A stretch of DNA of 64,000 nt from Petrosia ficiformis (Eukaryota > Porifera > Demospongiae > Haplosclerida > Petrosiidae): assembly GCA_947044365.1 (NCBI GenBank), contig OX345638.1:6581201-6645200 (forward strand), in the 5' to 3' direction. The notes beneath the pieces are model-generated. The model had not been told where the DNA came from. It worked only from the letters and a program-made list of their open reading frames with translations, and did no database searches. The position numbers and the translations under genes are program-made. Below are positions 1-10,351 of this stretch, piece by piece. Position 1 is the first letter of the stretch. Each line of letters starts with the position of its first letter.

Positions 1-1767
1 TAAAATTATGTATTGACTTTTTAAGTTTGTGAGAAGAGAGTAGCATCTATGTAGCAGTAAGTCCATGAACAATTGAAATGGCTCGGGACCATAATAGGCT
101 AACTTAAAACGAACTACTGGAAATTGTTCATATTGCAATAAAAATTACGTGTACTTCACTGCCAAATATGAAATCTTTTTCATTTCTTTAATTTTTATGT
201 GTTACTGAAACACATTTTAAGAGTATTTTTTGATAACCTGGGTACGTTACAGTTTTATAGATTTGTCAACTATGGTTCTCAGCCCTTCAATTGAAATTGC
301 ATATGCTGCTTTTATTATTTTTACTTGGAGCTACTGTACTAGACTATACTATTACAATTAGTAATGATAGATGTGACCAACAGAATCTATAAAATGAAAT
401 CTCCAATTGAGTGGGTAACCCAGTTCATGAATTACCTACAACTGGAATTTAAGAGCACTTTCATTTTTCAAATGCACTTCAATTATTTTTTCCCATTTGA
501 AGTAGTATGACATTATATTTACAATAAAAACAGACACAACAATATTCTCCTGCCTCGATCATAAAGATAATGGGACCTGTGTTTATAAATAGATACCAAA
601 ATCATTTCTATTAGTCACAACATAAAGACAGCTGCAAGATGAGTGTGTTAATTAAGGTGCAGTCAGCTGGCAATGTTCTCAATTTCATGATACTTCAGGT
701 GTACAATAAACCTATAGCTTCAGGTTTATAACACTTTAAAGATACTAAGTTAGATTCACCCTCATGTAGAGCAATCATTAGAACAGCCCTTGATGTCATG
801 AAAAGCTTGGGCAAACTTCCATTTATACAATCTAACATGAAATACCTTATAGTGCTACTTCAACAATTACATAGTCGTTGAAATATAATACCATAATTCA
901 TTAATAATTATAAGATACATGCAAGATAATTCGATTGCTATAAAGGCTACTGCTATCTGCAAAATGTTAACATGTCACTACTACATGTATGTCCGTAGGA
1001 AATTTTATCACACAAAGGAAGCACAAGTGTACATTATCATTTCATGTATTAATAATGTTGGTAAATCTACATTTGTATCATCCTGAATGAAGCATACTGA
1101 AGTATGCTGAAGTTACACTGATTGAACAGTGGTTTGGGAAAGCTAATAAGTGAATTATCATTACATGTCATGTAGTGTTAGCATACTAGTCCCACAATTG
1201 AAACATTAATGGCCAAATAAAAACGTAATATGATAGAATAATTTTTACTATACACCAGCAGTGACATGCATTTCATTGTGAAAATATCATTGCTTTAAAC
1301 AAAGATAAATATACTAACTACACATAACCGAGTGAAATATCTGAAACAAACTAAATATCCGATATTGTTAAACTGAATTTAATATTCTGCTTTAACATAT
1401 TTCATACTTTTCATTCATGGTGCATGTCTATATATTCTACATGTTCAATGTAGTAGCTGCCAAAGTTGAATATTCTTAATGAAGTGACTTGGCACAGAAA
1501 CAATAAAACAATCACTAGATTGAGACAACCTGGCTGATCTGTCATAACATACCATAGTATATTAGGGATAGAGCACATATTGCTACAAGCTGCTAACATA
1601 CACACATATACATACAAATACACATAATATATACATGCATATTATGAGAAGGTCATTCATTGGTATGTAAACTGATACTGTACTATGACCTTTACTGGGT
1701 GTATAACTGATATAAGCACAAACAATATCATTTCACTGTCATAACCAAAGATGGCTACTGGAGGTTT
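1..1767. other. AT-rich sequence without a recognised gene
   Basis: No reading frame here shows a recognisable domain or a credible splice pattern. It is probably 3' flank or intron of the Death-RING-TRAF gene that ends, or continues, downstream on the minus strand. I searched the minus strand by eye for a TRAF/MATH domain to complete that gene and found none. Confidence 0.5.
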
Positions 1768-2275
1768 ACTTTTTTATGGCCCGTAGGGCCATCCCTATAA
1801 TTGCTTTCCACGGGGTTTAATGTATATATATATATATATATATATATTCTTGTGTCACTTGCACGACTATGCGTTGTATATGTAGTTAAGGAAGTTGCGT
1901 CATTCCCGGGGGCTCGGTCAATTAATGGGCGTGGCGCGTAAAAGAACGCGCATTTGAGCTACAGACCAGCCAGGAAGATTCAGGAAGGATGTAAAACTGC
2001 TAATAACTGTTGTATATAGCAGAGAAACAGTATAGATATTATGCAAGAATCTTTAACAAGTAAGTATGATAAGTTGTTGAGTTTCAGACACAAGGAAGTC
2101 ATCATTTAGAACCTTGAAGGAGTACCTCAGTCAGTTCATCAGACATCTGTGTATTTAGACTGCAATTAGGCTTACACTTACGTCTTCAGGCCCCAGGAGT
2201 ACACAGAAAGGTAGAGACACTAGTGCCATCAGCAATGCTTAATACATAGTCATCACAAAGCAAATATAGGGATGT
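1768..2275 (+). repeat. Dispersed repeat family R1, copy 1
   Basis: It starts with a box reading TTTTTTATGGCCC, a near-palindromic GGCC, then TGCTTTCCAC. A short (TA)n follows, then about 430 bp beginning ATTCTTGTGTCAC and ending near CACAAAGCAAATATAGGGATG. Internal landmarks are GGTCAATTAATGGGCG, ATGCAAGAATCTTTAA and ACACTAGTGCCATCAGCAATG. Two inverted copies (4030-4345 and 4640-5075) and a fragment (7528-7625) occur in this window. There is no coding capacity, so it is probably a non-autonomous transposon. Confidence 0.75.
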
Positions 2276-2538
2276 TTTTTTCTCTATATACACTTGTTGT
2301 CCATACATCTTGTTTTATACAATTTTAGTATAATAATCATCATAATAATTCTATCTGCTGTGAAGTAGTACATCCATTTTATGATTTACCATTGATCTTT
2401 AATTGCTTACTGGATTTAATAATCAACATATAATACTCAGCATGTGAGAATTATGTATTAGCATGTTATAATGTATGTATAGTTAGTTCCGTACATGGTG
2501 ATGCTTTTTAAAATGACATGTAGCTGAATTTCACTCAC

Positions 2539-2754
2539 CTCTTTCTTTTGCTACAGGTAATCTCTTTTTTTCCATTTCATGAAACTCTATATTTTCCTGT
2601 GTATCCATGACTACCTGTGGAGACTCTACTTCGCTTTTGTACTTCTCAGACACGTTAGTCGGTTTGTTATCAATCTTTGCCTGAAGGGATCGATTAGGAC
2701 ATTCCTCCTCTTCATGAAATTGTAAAGAATAGCGATGGTAGTATTTACCACATC
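2539..2754 (-). CDS. Candidate downstream exon, TRAF-type zinc finger fragment
   Basis: This minus-strand open segment of 72 codons is bounded by AG at its start and by the donor GTGAGT at its end. It begins CGKYYHRYSLQFHEEEECPNR, which resembles the second half of a TRAF-type zinc finger (Cys, spaced His, then Cys-Pro-Asn-Arg), followed by a hydrophilic Glu/Lys-rich linker. Both ends are phase 1. It would continue the RING/TRAF gene whose exon ends near 3775, but that exon ends in phase 0, so either an exon between them is missing or the junction is broken. Its splice acceptor lies exactly at the end of the inverted-repeat element at 2756-3627. The downstream continuation was not found. Confidence 0.45.
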
Positions 2755-2755
2755 C

Positions 2756-3627
2756 TTATCACATGGGAAGCCATTAGATGAAAGGCACCGCGGTTGAAAT
2801 ATATAACATACACAGATGATATAAGATATCCCCTAGGGATTATCACACATCATTTATAAGTTATAATTGAAATCTAGTTTGCAATAAGCAATATTGTAAT
2901 AATCAAAGAGCTAGAATGAATATCATAATCAATATTGTAACAATCAAAAAGTTAGAATGAATATCATGATGATGTAGAGTCAGTGAGAGTCATCCTTCAG
3001 TGGAGACACACGACCAATGTTTACAGTAAGATTTCCTATTGAACATCCATTAACACCTCCAAGTATCCAGAAACTTAGGTGAGCAATAGTTAAGATCTAA
3101 CATGTGTCGCTGGAGGCCAGCCAAGATTTGATGGATGCTTCGTGGCGGGTATGGATCCCCATCGCTTTTTCTAACCTCATTAATAAATCGAGGCAACCAG
3201 TAATTGAGATCCTCTGGTACCGGTGACTGGAACAAATTTTCAGGGCATTTCTTTAAACCTTCTCGTGCACATCTCCATTCGTTAAACACTTTAACTGACC
3301 AGGATGTGCTTCTCTTTGTGTTGTTGGGAATGTATCCCTTAGTGATAACATTTATTTCCTCTTCACTGGTAGCTGTTTTAAACCTTTTTGAAGGTTCACA
3401 TTTACTCACTTTCTTCCTCTTCAGTGGTTTGAAATCGCTATCAGGGTCAATGTTCTCCTTATCCATTCTCAATCTCAAAACAACTGTCCAACTAATCACT
3501 ATAGAGCAGCGCGATACCAATGACGTACTTTGATTACCATGGCATTACTATAGCAACCACTATGACATCAGGTTGTTATGAAACGTATGACATCATTTCT
3601 TTGATCTAATGGCTTCCCACAAGATAA
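2756..3627 (-). mobile_element. 872-bp TIR element with Crypton-like ORF
   Basis: Inverted repeats of 24 bp (2756-2779 and 3604-3627, 21 matching) share the core TGGGAAGCCATTAGAT and bracket a Crypton-type N-terminal domain gene. It sits inside the span of the RING/TRAF gene, between its exon at 3990-3769 and the candidate exon at 2754-2539. A foldback repeat lies 4 bp outside its right end. True Cryptons lack terminal inverted repeats, so the repeats may belong to another element or to a new non-autonomous type. No clear target-site duplication was seen. Confidence 0.5.
3050..3466 (-). CDS. Crypton-like N-terminal domain protein (truncated)
   Basis: About 138 aa from the ATG at 3466. The N-terminus is lysine-rich (LKRKKVSKCEPSKR), a plausible nuclear signal. 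It is followed by NTKRSTSWSVKVFNEWRCAR and RSIHQILAGLQRHM, the pattern of the helical N-terminal (core-binding-like) domain found in Crypton tyrosine recombinases and their domesticated relatives QRICH1 and ZMYM2-4. It stops just after the motif where full-length relatives continue into the catalytic domain, so no recombinase residues are present. It could be a DNA-binding-only derivative or a truncated relic. In-frame Met codons lie upstream at 3520, but the MDKEN start matches the MAEKEN start of the remnant at 60933. Confidence 0.7.
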   Translation of the reverse strand: MDKENIDPDSDFKPLKRKKVSKCEPSKRFKTATSEEEINVITKGYIPNNTKRSTSWSVKVFNEWRCAREGLKKCPENLFQSPVPEDLNYWLPRFINEVRKSDGDPYPPRSIHQILAGLQRHMLDLNYCSPKFLDTWRC

Positions 3628-3631
3628 ATCA

Positions 3632-3768
3632 GTTATTACACCCCGCCTTCGTGTGTTATCGATACACACTCAATAATATTCATATATGACCTCGGGCTAC
3701 GCCCTCGGTCTTATATGAATATTATTTCGTGTGTATACGCGATAACACACTCAGGGAGGTGTAATAAC
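3632..3768. repeat. Foldback (hairpin) element with CGAGGGCGTAGCCCGAGG-type centre
   Basis: The 137 bp form an almost complete inverted repeat. The outer arms read GTTATTACACC and GGTGTAATAAC, with matching GTGTGTTATCG and AATATTCATATA inside, and the centre is TCGGGCTACGCCCTCGG. A second foldback with the same centre lies at 60742-60855. It ends directly against the stop or donor region of the TRAF zinc-finger exon. This is a non-coding MITE-type element. Confidence 0.8.
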
Positions 3769-6700
3769 CTATACATATCGGCATTTCTCTATAACATATT
3801 GGCACTTGTTGCTCAGATGTCTATGAAGTTCTCCCAATTTTCCTTTCCAAACGCAATCATGATTCTCACAACGAACTTGCAAATCATAAAGATCGTTAGA
3901 CTGTGTCCTTTTATCGAGAATGGTTGTGAAATTTTTACGACAACAAGGACAAGTCTGTTGATTGGCATCAATACCACGTTTAATACAAACCTAATAGGAA
4001 ACAATATATCATTGAGAAACAAGATAATTATATAGTATCCCTATAACTGCTTTGTGGTGTCAAGCCTTGAGCACTCAGTGATCATGGCTGATTTTAGTAT
4101 GCCTGATAATATAGTTATTATTAGGTTTTCAAATCTCCTTACCTTTTAAATGAGCTTGTAGAACTTTATGAATATATTTCAGGTAGAATAGCTAGCTATT
4201 TGTTCCAGTTTGTATGTAAGCTTTCTTTCTGCAGAGCTCGAGCACGCTTTCAATTACGTGCCATGCCCATTAATTGACCAGGCCTTAAGCCGCTCGGAAT
4301 GACGCAACTTGCTTGACTACGTATTCAATGCATACCACGTAAGTGAATGAGGCAGTGCAGAACCCTCACCACAAGTGTGATTTGGGAAACAACTTGAGAA
4401 TGATTCAGTCATTGACAAGGAAATAACTGCAGACAATATTTGACTAATACAATTATTATACTGAGATTATATTATAGTTGCATTACAACTTACACTCCAA
4501 GTCCTACTAGCTATAACTATAGTATAAGATTACAAGTGCAGTGTTAAAATCCAGACTTGAAAGTCTGGATTGAATGTTTACATTCAATCACGTGGATGAA
4601 ATAAATGTGTGGAGCTAGAAATTGCAGAAAGCGAGGGTTAATCATAATTAAACCTGTGGAAAGCAATCCTAGGGATGACCCAATGGGCCATAAAAAAGTA
4701 TCCCTATGATTGCTTTGTGGTGACTATCACTCATTGCTGATGGCACTAATGTCTCAATCTTTCTATGTACTCTGAACACTAGATCCTTGATGAAATTGTA
4801 CAATAATCTTTCAAGGTTCCAATGAAAATCATTGCTGATGATGTTTGAAACTTAATAACCTATCATAGTTATTTGCTTTTAAAGATTCTTGCATCATTTT
4901 TATAATGTCTCTTTGCTGCAGCAGCTTTTACAACCTGCTTTCTTGCTGGCAGTTCCTATATAGCATTCTTCTATTTGCCAATTGTATTAATTGACCAAGC
5001 CTCCCGGAGTGACAAAACTTTCTTAACTATAAGTATGCAATGCGTAAGTGACACAAGAATATAATAAATTCAACCTCCTAAAAAACATGGGGGGACATAC
5101 CAAAACAACTGATGAGTTGAGATTAACAGTACATTATTTCTGGTAGAACAAATGTGGGTTCTATATGGAAACTACAGAACATACCTTTTCTAACATAGTC
5201 TATTATTTACACCTGTGTGTTACTACATAGTGTTTTGAAAACATTAAAACTATGCCATTCCAAAATCTAAATTATACAGCTACTAAAATTGCATGAGCTA
5301 CAATAATTATTTTATGCATTTGTAATACCTGACAAATGAGCGCTCCACAACATGTCAATTGATGAGGTTTTCTTAGTATTAAGAGACATACAGGACACTT
5401 CAGAGAGTCAGGAGGTGTACTAATAAATATATTGTAGTCATAACCACATGTTACTGGTTCTGGTGGTGGCTGAGCTATAGCCTTGCTTATTTTTGAGCTT
5501 CTGACACCTCCTTTTGCCTATATAGAATATGAAATGTCAATCGCTATTCACTAGCAACTATAATTATAAATTTATAATCATTTCATTAATTAGCATACCT
5601 TATCATCAGGTTTCCTTTTAAGGATTACATCTCCTCCAATGGTAACTGAGAGTACCTTCTCATTAGTCAATTCTACTTCATTATCCTTTACTAGTCTTTT
5701 CAGTTCTTCATGATGATGAGGAGGAGCATAGCAAATCAAAATGACAGAATTACCCCTTTTTACTTTTCTCACCATCACGTGTTTAGCTTTGTCATGAAAA
5801 GCTATTCTTAGTAGACTTTGTACATCGCTCAGCTTCTTGTCATCATAATCCCATTCCAAAACAAACTCAACTTTTGATTTGTGAAGAGATTCACTTGTAT
5901 GCTGCATAAACTCTTGACCATATGCATGTGTTGTCGGAATGCTTTTACAAAATTCATTAATTGAATCATTGTAGTTTTTGATGAGATCAATTGCATTTAG
6001 TAGTTCAAATTTTTTAGAAATGGCTTCAAGATAGTTTGTGTTGATCAGTGATGTGAAGTCACGAACAACAATGATCACTTCTTCCAAAGATTTAGCAGGT
6101 GTAACATCATTCCTTAACTCCTCGTAAAGACTTAAAAAAAACTTCAATTTCTCCAAAGAAATGTTTTTTTCTTTGAGAATCTCCGTTATTTTATCGAAAA
6201 GTAGAACGAGCTCACTTCTTTTCCTTTCAAACTCAGGATGATACATCTCAGACACTATGAACTCATGATGGACCTATAGGATTGAATAAAATAGAACAAA
6301 ATAAAAATTATGTCAATTAAAAAAATTTTTTAAACAGTTATTAGCTACTGGAATCTGCTCATCAGCACTAAATACCATGATTGCATTATTTGGTGTACAT
6401 TTATGTGTGCAGTAAATGCCTATAAACAAAGTAAATGTGTCATACAATGCCACCTTCATAAATAATCATTTTCAATGTTGTCCAAATATCCTACAAATAA
6501 TGCTCAAAATCAAATTCCTCCTATTTTTAAAACCTAACCAACAACAAAGAAAAGTTGTAAAAACCATGCTTATGAAATGATTAATAATTTTGAGATATGA
6601 GTGAAATAGACAATTATGGATTACTCAGGCAATCACTGTTTCACAGCATAAAAAGCTTCATTAACATCTTACATATCCACTCATACCTTCAAAGAGGTTT

Positions 6701-8362
6701 GAGACACCTCTATGCTTCGCTAGCCACTGCTAAATAAATTTTAATCATTACTTTTATAACGATTACAAAATTGCATTTTTTTCAAAATGAAAGATTTGTG
6801 TCTACAATGGTTTACCTCACTGTAGCTTTGTCTTTTACTTGATTGGGTTACATTATATATTATTCTAGAGCTAAATGAATACTCTATTTAGGAAATACTT
6901 GATACTTTATCCCATAAGCCTGGTTTTGCCAATTCAGGTCACATATAATTATTTATATAGAGCATGTAAGACAGTAGCTATACATTCGCTATTGGGATTG
7001 CATATGCACCTCATTTCCTGATTGCGATTATTTGCTATTGAATATATTTACTATATTAATTATAGTACAGAGTTCAGAAAATTGTGAGTGCAAATGAAAA
7101 GTCTAAAGTTTTGTATAATCATCCTTTTTTCATTCATTTACTGTATTGTTACCATAGCTTCTAGCATTGCAGTTGCAATTATGATTTTCTAAAATACAAC
7201 ATTACTTTCAAACATTACCGGTTTGAGTTGTTCATTGAGTGGATCCGGAGAAATTTGAGATGAATCCACTGGTAGATCTGTTTAGTGATGGAAATAATGC
7301 ATATTATTTGAATTCATTTCATAGTTATAATACATGCATAATTATTATTAACCATGATGTATAACAAAGAATCAAGGTTATAATATTCTTACAGTAATGG
7401 AAGTTGTATAAGTAAATATATATGTGTAATTCACTTTTATACTGTAACATCAATAAAACCTTTGTACAGTTTAAAATTTATAAACCTACTCATTATATAT
7501 TTACTCATCATTACATTGCAGAAGTATGTGTACTTAGACTGCAGTTACATGCACTACTTCTTCAGGGCCTAGTTTTCGAGCATACAGGAAAGTAGAGACA
7601 CTAGTGCTATCAGCAGTGATTGATATGTTAAAGTGGGAGACTTTTTCTGAATATATGTTGTTTCAATACTTTATTGCTTGTGACACAGCCTAAATAGGCA
7701 TTCAAGATCCACCAATGGTGACTAAAAAGCAGACTCCACTTCAAACATAGTACACTACAGTGGACTCAGTGACTACCAATTCAATACACTATATACAAGC
7801 TTAGAAAGGCAATAATACAGTGCAAGAAGTCCTCTATTGCCATTTTAAAACATTAAAATTAACCCTTATATTTAAATACGGAGTCATGACATGTGAATAA
7901 CCTCTTTTTTTTTCTATATCAATACTCGTTTATTAATTTTTGGAAAGTTTAATTATAAGTGCAATTACATGTACATTATAATTTATTTACAATTTTACCT
8001 TCACTGATTTTGTAGGCTTCCATGTTGTGAATTAATGTTTCTACCACAAATTCAGCCAAGTGTTTATCTCCCATATCCAGAAACACTTTAACAAGAGCTA
8101 GATATGTAGCATCATGGCCATTCTTTCTTTTCCATTGCCACAACATATGCAGTCTCCTTGATTTCTCACTTTTGAAATCACATTGAATAGCTTCTATATC
8201 AGGTGGCATGAAGCCAAAAAATGGGGCAGCATCGTCAAATCTAGTGATTTTTAGCATCAGAGCCAGGAAAAGCTTGTTGTTATCACATGGTTTCTCAAGA
8301 TTACTTGGTGAGAGGCTAAATCGTGTTAACAAAATATCTAGTGGACTCTCTACTTCAGACAT
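3769..8362 (-). CDS. Death - sponge-specific domain - RING - TRAF zinc finger protein
   Basis: Five exons join in frame: 8362-7999, 7277-7219, 6273-5599, 5517-5329 and 3990-3769 (or to donor GTATAG at 3774). Exon 1 is a Death domain (FMPPDIEAIQCD, RLHMLWQWKR, ATYLALVKVF). Exon 3 is a conserved helical/alpha-beta region of about 225 aa (FLSLYEELRNDVTPAKSLEE; SDVQSLLRIAFHDKA) that I know only from uncharacterised sponge proteins. Exon 4 opens a RING finger (CPVC, LTCCGALIC) that exon 5 completes (CPCC). A TRAF-type finger follows (CENHDC, HLSNKC). This predicts a cytosolic E3 ligase or adaptor that couples a Death-fold interaction to ubiquitin signalling. The 1.3-kb intron 4 holds two R1 repeats, and the 3' end abuts a foldback element. 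The protein is likely truncated after the first TRAF finger, or continues at 2754-2539. Confidence 0.8.
4030..4345 (-). repeat. Dispersed repeat family R1, copy 2 (inverted)
   Basis: Read on the minus strand it shares with copy 1 the stretches AAGTTGCGTCATTCC and GGTCAATTAATGGGC, and it ends in the TGCTTTGTGG / TATCCCTATA terminus. The middle is diverged or replaced. It lies in intron 4 of the RING/TRAF gene. Confidence 0.7.
4640..5075 (-). repeat. Dispersed repeat family R1, copy 3 (inverted, nearly full length)
   Basis: On the minus strand it runs from ATTCTTGTGTCACTTACGC, through GGTCAATTAAT, ATGCAAGAATCTTTAAAA and ACATTAGTGCCATCAGCAATG, to CACAAAGCAATCATAGGGATAC. The TTTTTTATGGCCC...TGCTTTCCAC box then follows. 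In copy 1 that box precedes the body, so the box seems to occur at both ends of the family, like a terminal direct repeat. Confidence 0.75.
7528..7625 (+). repeat. R1 repeat fragment
   Basis: It resembles 2155-2250 of copy 1: ACTTAGACTGCAGTTA, CTTCTTCAGGGCC, GTAGAGACACTAGTGC and ATCAGCAGTG align in order. It lies in intron 1 of the Death-RING-TRAF gene. Confidence 0.65.
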
Positions 8363-10351
8363 CTTTACTGTTTAAATTAGATTGTTACTTTCTCTATAGT
8401 GATAATCAATCCATGGTTAGTCATGAATGTTGCATAATGCATTATACCCACATCTACATGAAACTTCATGACATTTAGTTCTTCCCAATACATCTAATTG
8501 TTGTCTGTTCAAACTTGAAAATCACTATTAAATGACAAGATCACATCAACATGCTACCCTCCCTGCTACTTATACATGTATTTATACAAGCCATAGAAAC
8601 TAATTCAACAGGGATATGAATCCCACCTAGATGAAGTTGGAACAAATGAATTTAATTCTTTTACTAGAGATACACTGCCTGGTAAATCTTTGCTTAGCTT
8701 AACACACTTTAAAAGGTGTAGGTAGGTAGGTAGGTAGGTAGGTAGTGTACATTTCTGTTAAAATTCCTGGACCATAATTATACGCTTTTAGCAGGACTAT
8801 AGTGAGCACTTTTGGTTATAGTTATAGTATGCCTAGCATGAAAAAACTTTATTACTTAATAATTAAATATATATAAGTAACTCACACTCATTCTGTTGCC
8901 GAATGTCCCCACTCAGCAATTATTATGACTCCACCTAGTCTGGGAAGGGTGCAGGTGTGGCTACGTCAGACTACAAAGAGAGCTAATTGCAGAAATATTA
9001 TATGGGAATTCACAAGACTAGCAATTCATCTAGTGTTTTAGCCTCCATGTATTGTTTATATCTAATACATAATAATTATGCACATAGGTGTAGGAATTGG
9101 CAGGGTCTATAGCCCCACTAACTCTGAAAGTGGAATTCAGTCCTCAGCTCCAACTAACTTTGATGATTAGCGATAGCACATGCAAACAAAAGAGTCTAAT
9201 TTCCAAAATCCGTGTCTCCAGATAAACTAGTCTGGTAAACTATCCTCTTCCTTTGTTGACAATCAAATGGCTTACCAGACTAGCTCTGTCCACAGATTTG
9301 CTTGCTGCAAACCATTAAGATGTTTAATAATGCATTAGATTTACTGGGATGTTATATAAGGAGATATTATTACACTTAAACAAAGCAATGCAATGTACAT
9401 GAAGAATTCAGTGAAGTAGGGTGTGGTTCTGTTATTAGGACTATATGGTTTTATGCATGCATACACCAACAACTCATTCAGACTACTACATACTAGATCT
9501 ATGCAATTTTTTTGGTATACTGTCATAATAAGTTCAATGAAAAGTCATTCGTATCAATTGACTCTCATGAACACAAAAACAGTAGCACTCACCAGCATAC
9601 AAATGTAGCATCTTCTGTGAAGAATAAATTACAGATGTGTGCAACTCCTTTCTAACTCAATTGCTACCATGCACTTTGATATTTGTATTCTATACGTAAG
9701 CTAAATTGAACCTATCATCTCCAGTGACTACAAACCTTTTATCACCAACGAGCTGCATACCATCTTGCGAATGCACAAAAAACATAGCATTATAATAAAA
9801 TTATTACATGATATGAAGTAATTGTAAATAGTCGTAGTGGAGATAAATATAAGTCACATGATCACTCACCTCATTATATTAGTGGGCGGAGAAGTAGGTC
9901 ACATGATCACATACCTCGTTATACTAGTGGAGTATGTAGTGGGTGGAGAAAAGGTCATGAAATTGATCCCCAGATAGTGTTTCAGTAATCATTAAAACTA
10001 TACTCTTCTTATCAAATATATTATCTATCTCTTCTGTTTCTGCACTCTTCCAAGTATTAACAAAAGCGTTCCTCCACACATACCAGTATTAGTCATTGTC
10101 AAGTCAGTACACTGCAATATAATGACATCACATTTACTATGTAGACGTGAAACTATATATACATCTAATGAACCATTTGGTACTGATGTGTTTCACATTC
10201 TAAAATTGACTCATATGTTTAATCTTATCTCAAATGTGTTTTTTTAAAAATCAAATTCTTATGAAATAAAACAAGATTACATATAATCAGAAAATATACA
10301 GCAGCATACATATGTAAAATAATGTATTAAAATATAATTATAAAAGATGTA
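8363..10351. other. Intergenic stretch with simple repeats
   Basis: No coding region was recognised between the start of the Death-RING-TRAF gene and the stop of the kelch-ZU5 gene, so the promoter of the former should lie here. It contains a GTAG microsatellite (8718-8745), a 12-bp inverted repeat CTAGTCTGGTAA / TTACCAGACTAG (about 9227-9287), and an imperfect duplication of about 57 bp around GTCACATGATCAC (9850-9955). Confidence 0.55.
8718..8745. repeat. (GTAG)n microsatellite
   Basis: About seven GTAG units in uninterrupted tandem. Confidence 0.9.

Noticed and set aside
1411..1623. 70-codon minus-strand frame
   Set aside because: Low-complexity hydrophobic sequence from AT-rich DNA. No motif, splice or context support.
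3715..4035. 106-codon plus-strand frame
   Set aside because: Opposite-strand shadow of the RING/TRAF exon, whose Cys/His pattern and splice phase are clearly on the minus strand.
9341..9608. Overlapping 61-codon frames on both strands
   Set aside because: No recognisable domain and no splice continuity with neighbouring genes.
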